Below, piece by piece: positions 22,174-22,325 of a stretch of DNA of 22,325 nt. Position numbers and translations under genes: made by a program. Position 1 is the first letter of the stretch. Each line of letters begins with the position of its first letter. Source of the stretch: Thermoplasmata archaeon (GTDB taxonomy: Archaea; Thermoplasmatota; Thermoplasmata; UBA184); assembly GCA_021827545.1 (NCBI GenBank), contig JAKAVH010000200.1:1-22325 (forward strand), in the 5' to 3' direction. The notes below the pieces were generated by a model that was not told the DNA's origin, searched no databases, and was given only the letters and a program-made list of their open reading frames with translations.

Positions 22174-22325
22174 ATGGCCCGAAAGTGCCCGCAGTGCGGC
22201 AAGGTTGCCTGGCCGAACCACCGGTTCTGCGGCGCCTGCGGTCAGCCCATCCCCAAGGGTACGACCGGAGAATCCCTCGTCTGTACGGACTGCGGGGCAG
22301 TGGTCGAAGACGAGAACGATCGGTT
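22174..22325 (+). CDS. zinc-ribbon protein with two Cys pairs plus a TFB-like knuckle (partial)
   Basis: The first 50 codons are present and the gene runs off the window. The product opens MARKCPQCGKVAW, then FCGACGQPIPKG, giving a complete CxxC...CxxC zinc ribbon (about residues 5-24). A second element follows, SLVCTDCGAVVEDEND, which resembles the second knuckle of the TFIIB/TFB zinc ribbon (CxxCG-V-E). It may be a transcription-factor-related or double-zinc-ribbon protein; without the remaining sequence this cannot be decided. The ATG at 22174 is the first in frame. AT-rich CATAGAAC at 22164-22171 is too close for a TATA box, and no clear Shine-Dalgarno is seen. Confidence 0.7.
   Translation, partial: MARKCPQCGKVAWPNHRFCGACGQPIPKGTTGESLVCTDCGAVVEDENDR

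Noticed and set aside
1..22325. tRNA, rRNA, CRISPR arrays or insertion sequences
   Set aside because: No cloverleaf, T-loop consensus, regular spaced repeats, transposase or terminal inverted repeats were seen by eye; a covariance-model scan would be needed to exclude a divergent or intron-bearing tRNA.

Overview
This is a gene-dense, high-GC (roughly two-thirds or more G+C by eye) archaeal chromosome segment. Archaeal affiliation rests on four things seen here: a RIO1-type protein kinase; TATA-like boxes about 24-30 nt upstream of several start codons, as in leaderless archaeal transcripts; a zinc-ribbon protein at the right edge whose second knuckle resembles transcription factor B; and small families common in archaea (GYD, SemiSWEET, surface beta-propellers). 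Membership of the Thermoplasmatota, perhaps a soil or sediment lineage, is an inference from the mix of membrane proteins, YVTN propellers and leaderless genes. No rRNA, convincing tRNA, CRISPR array, transposase or prophage gene is visible.

Layout. 1-253 holds nothing recognisable. 254-2779 (minus) is a tightly packed three-gene unit read cyclase-like protein -> SAM methyltransferase -> ANT(6)-like nucleotidyltransferase, behind one TATA-like box. 3228-3953 is a six-helix membrane protein, convergent with a minus-strand NAD-dependent epimerase-like protein (4141-5148). A divergent spacer then leads to the RIO1 kinase (5400-6137). 6338-8517 (minus) is a coupled pair: an exported eight-repeat YVTN propeller and a DoxX-like membrane protein joined by a GTGA overlap. 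After a 635-base spacer comes a plus-strand series: AlkX/YcaQ-like DNA glycosylase, two START/SRPBCC-fold proteins, a methyltransferase, a dienelactone hydrolase, a SemiSWEET transporter and an alpha/alpha-toroid protein (9153-16030). It is interrupted by two poorly explained stretches (12513-13125 and 14344-15061). The right part alternates strands: methyltransferase (-), DUF1801 protein (+), stand-alone GlmS-type SIS isomerase (-), two small unknown proteins with overlapping stop codons (+/-), a GYD protein (-), a multi-pass membrane protein (-), a start-less coding-like fragment, and a zinc-ribbon gene cut by the window end.

How the genes relate. Most are short, independently promoted housekeeping or accessory genes. 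The units with real coupling evidence are the cyclase/methyltransferase/nucleotidyltransferase set and the propeller/DoxX pair. The first is the best candidate for an undescribed functional module, because all three products have nucleotide- or SAM-binding folds and the cyclase-like member has lost some canonical catalytic positions. Translation initiation appears mixed: several genes look leaderless, a few have Shine-Dalgarno-like motifs, and two use GTGA stop/start overlaps.
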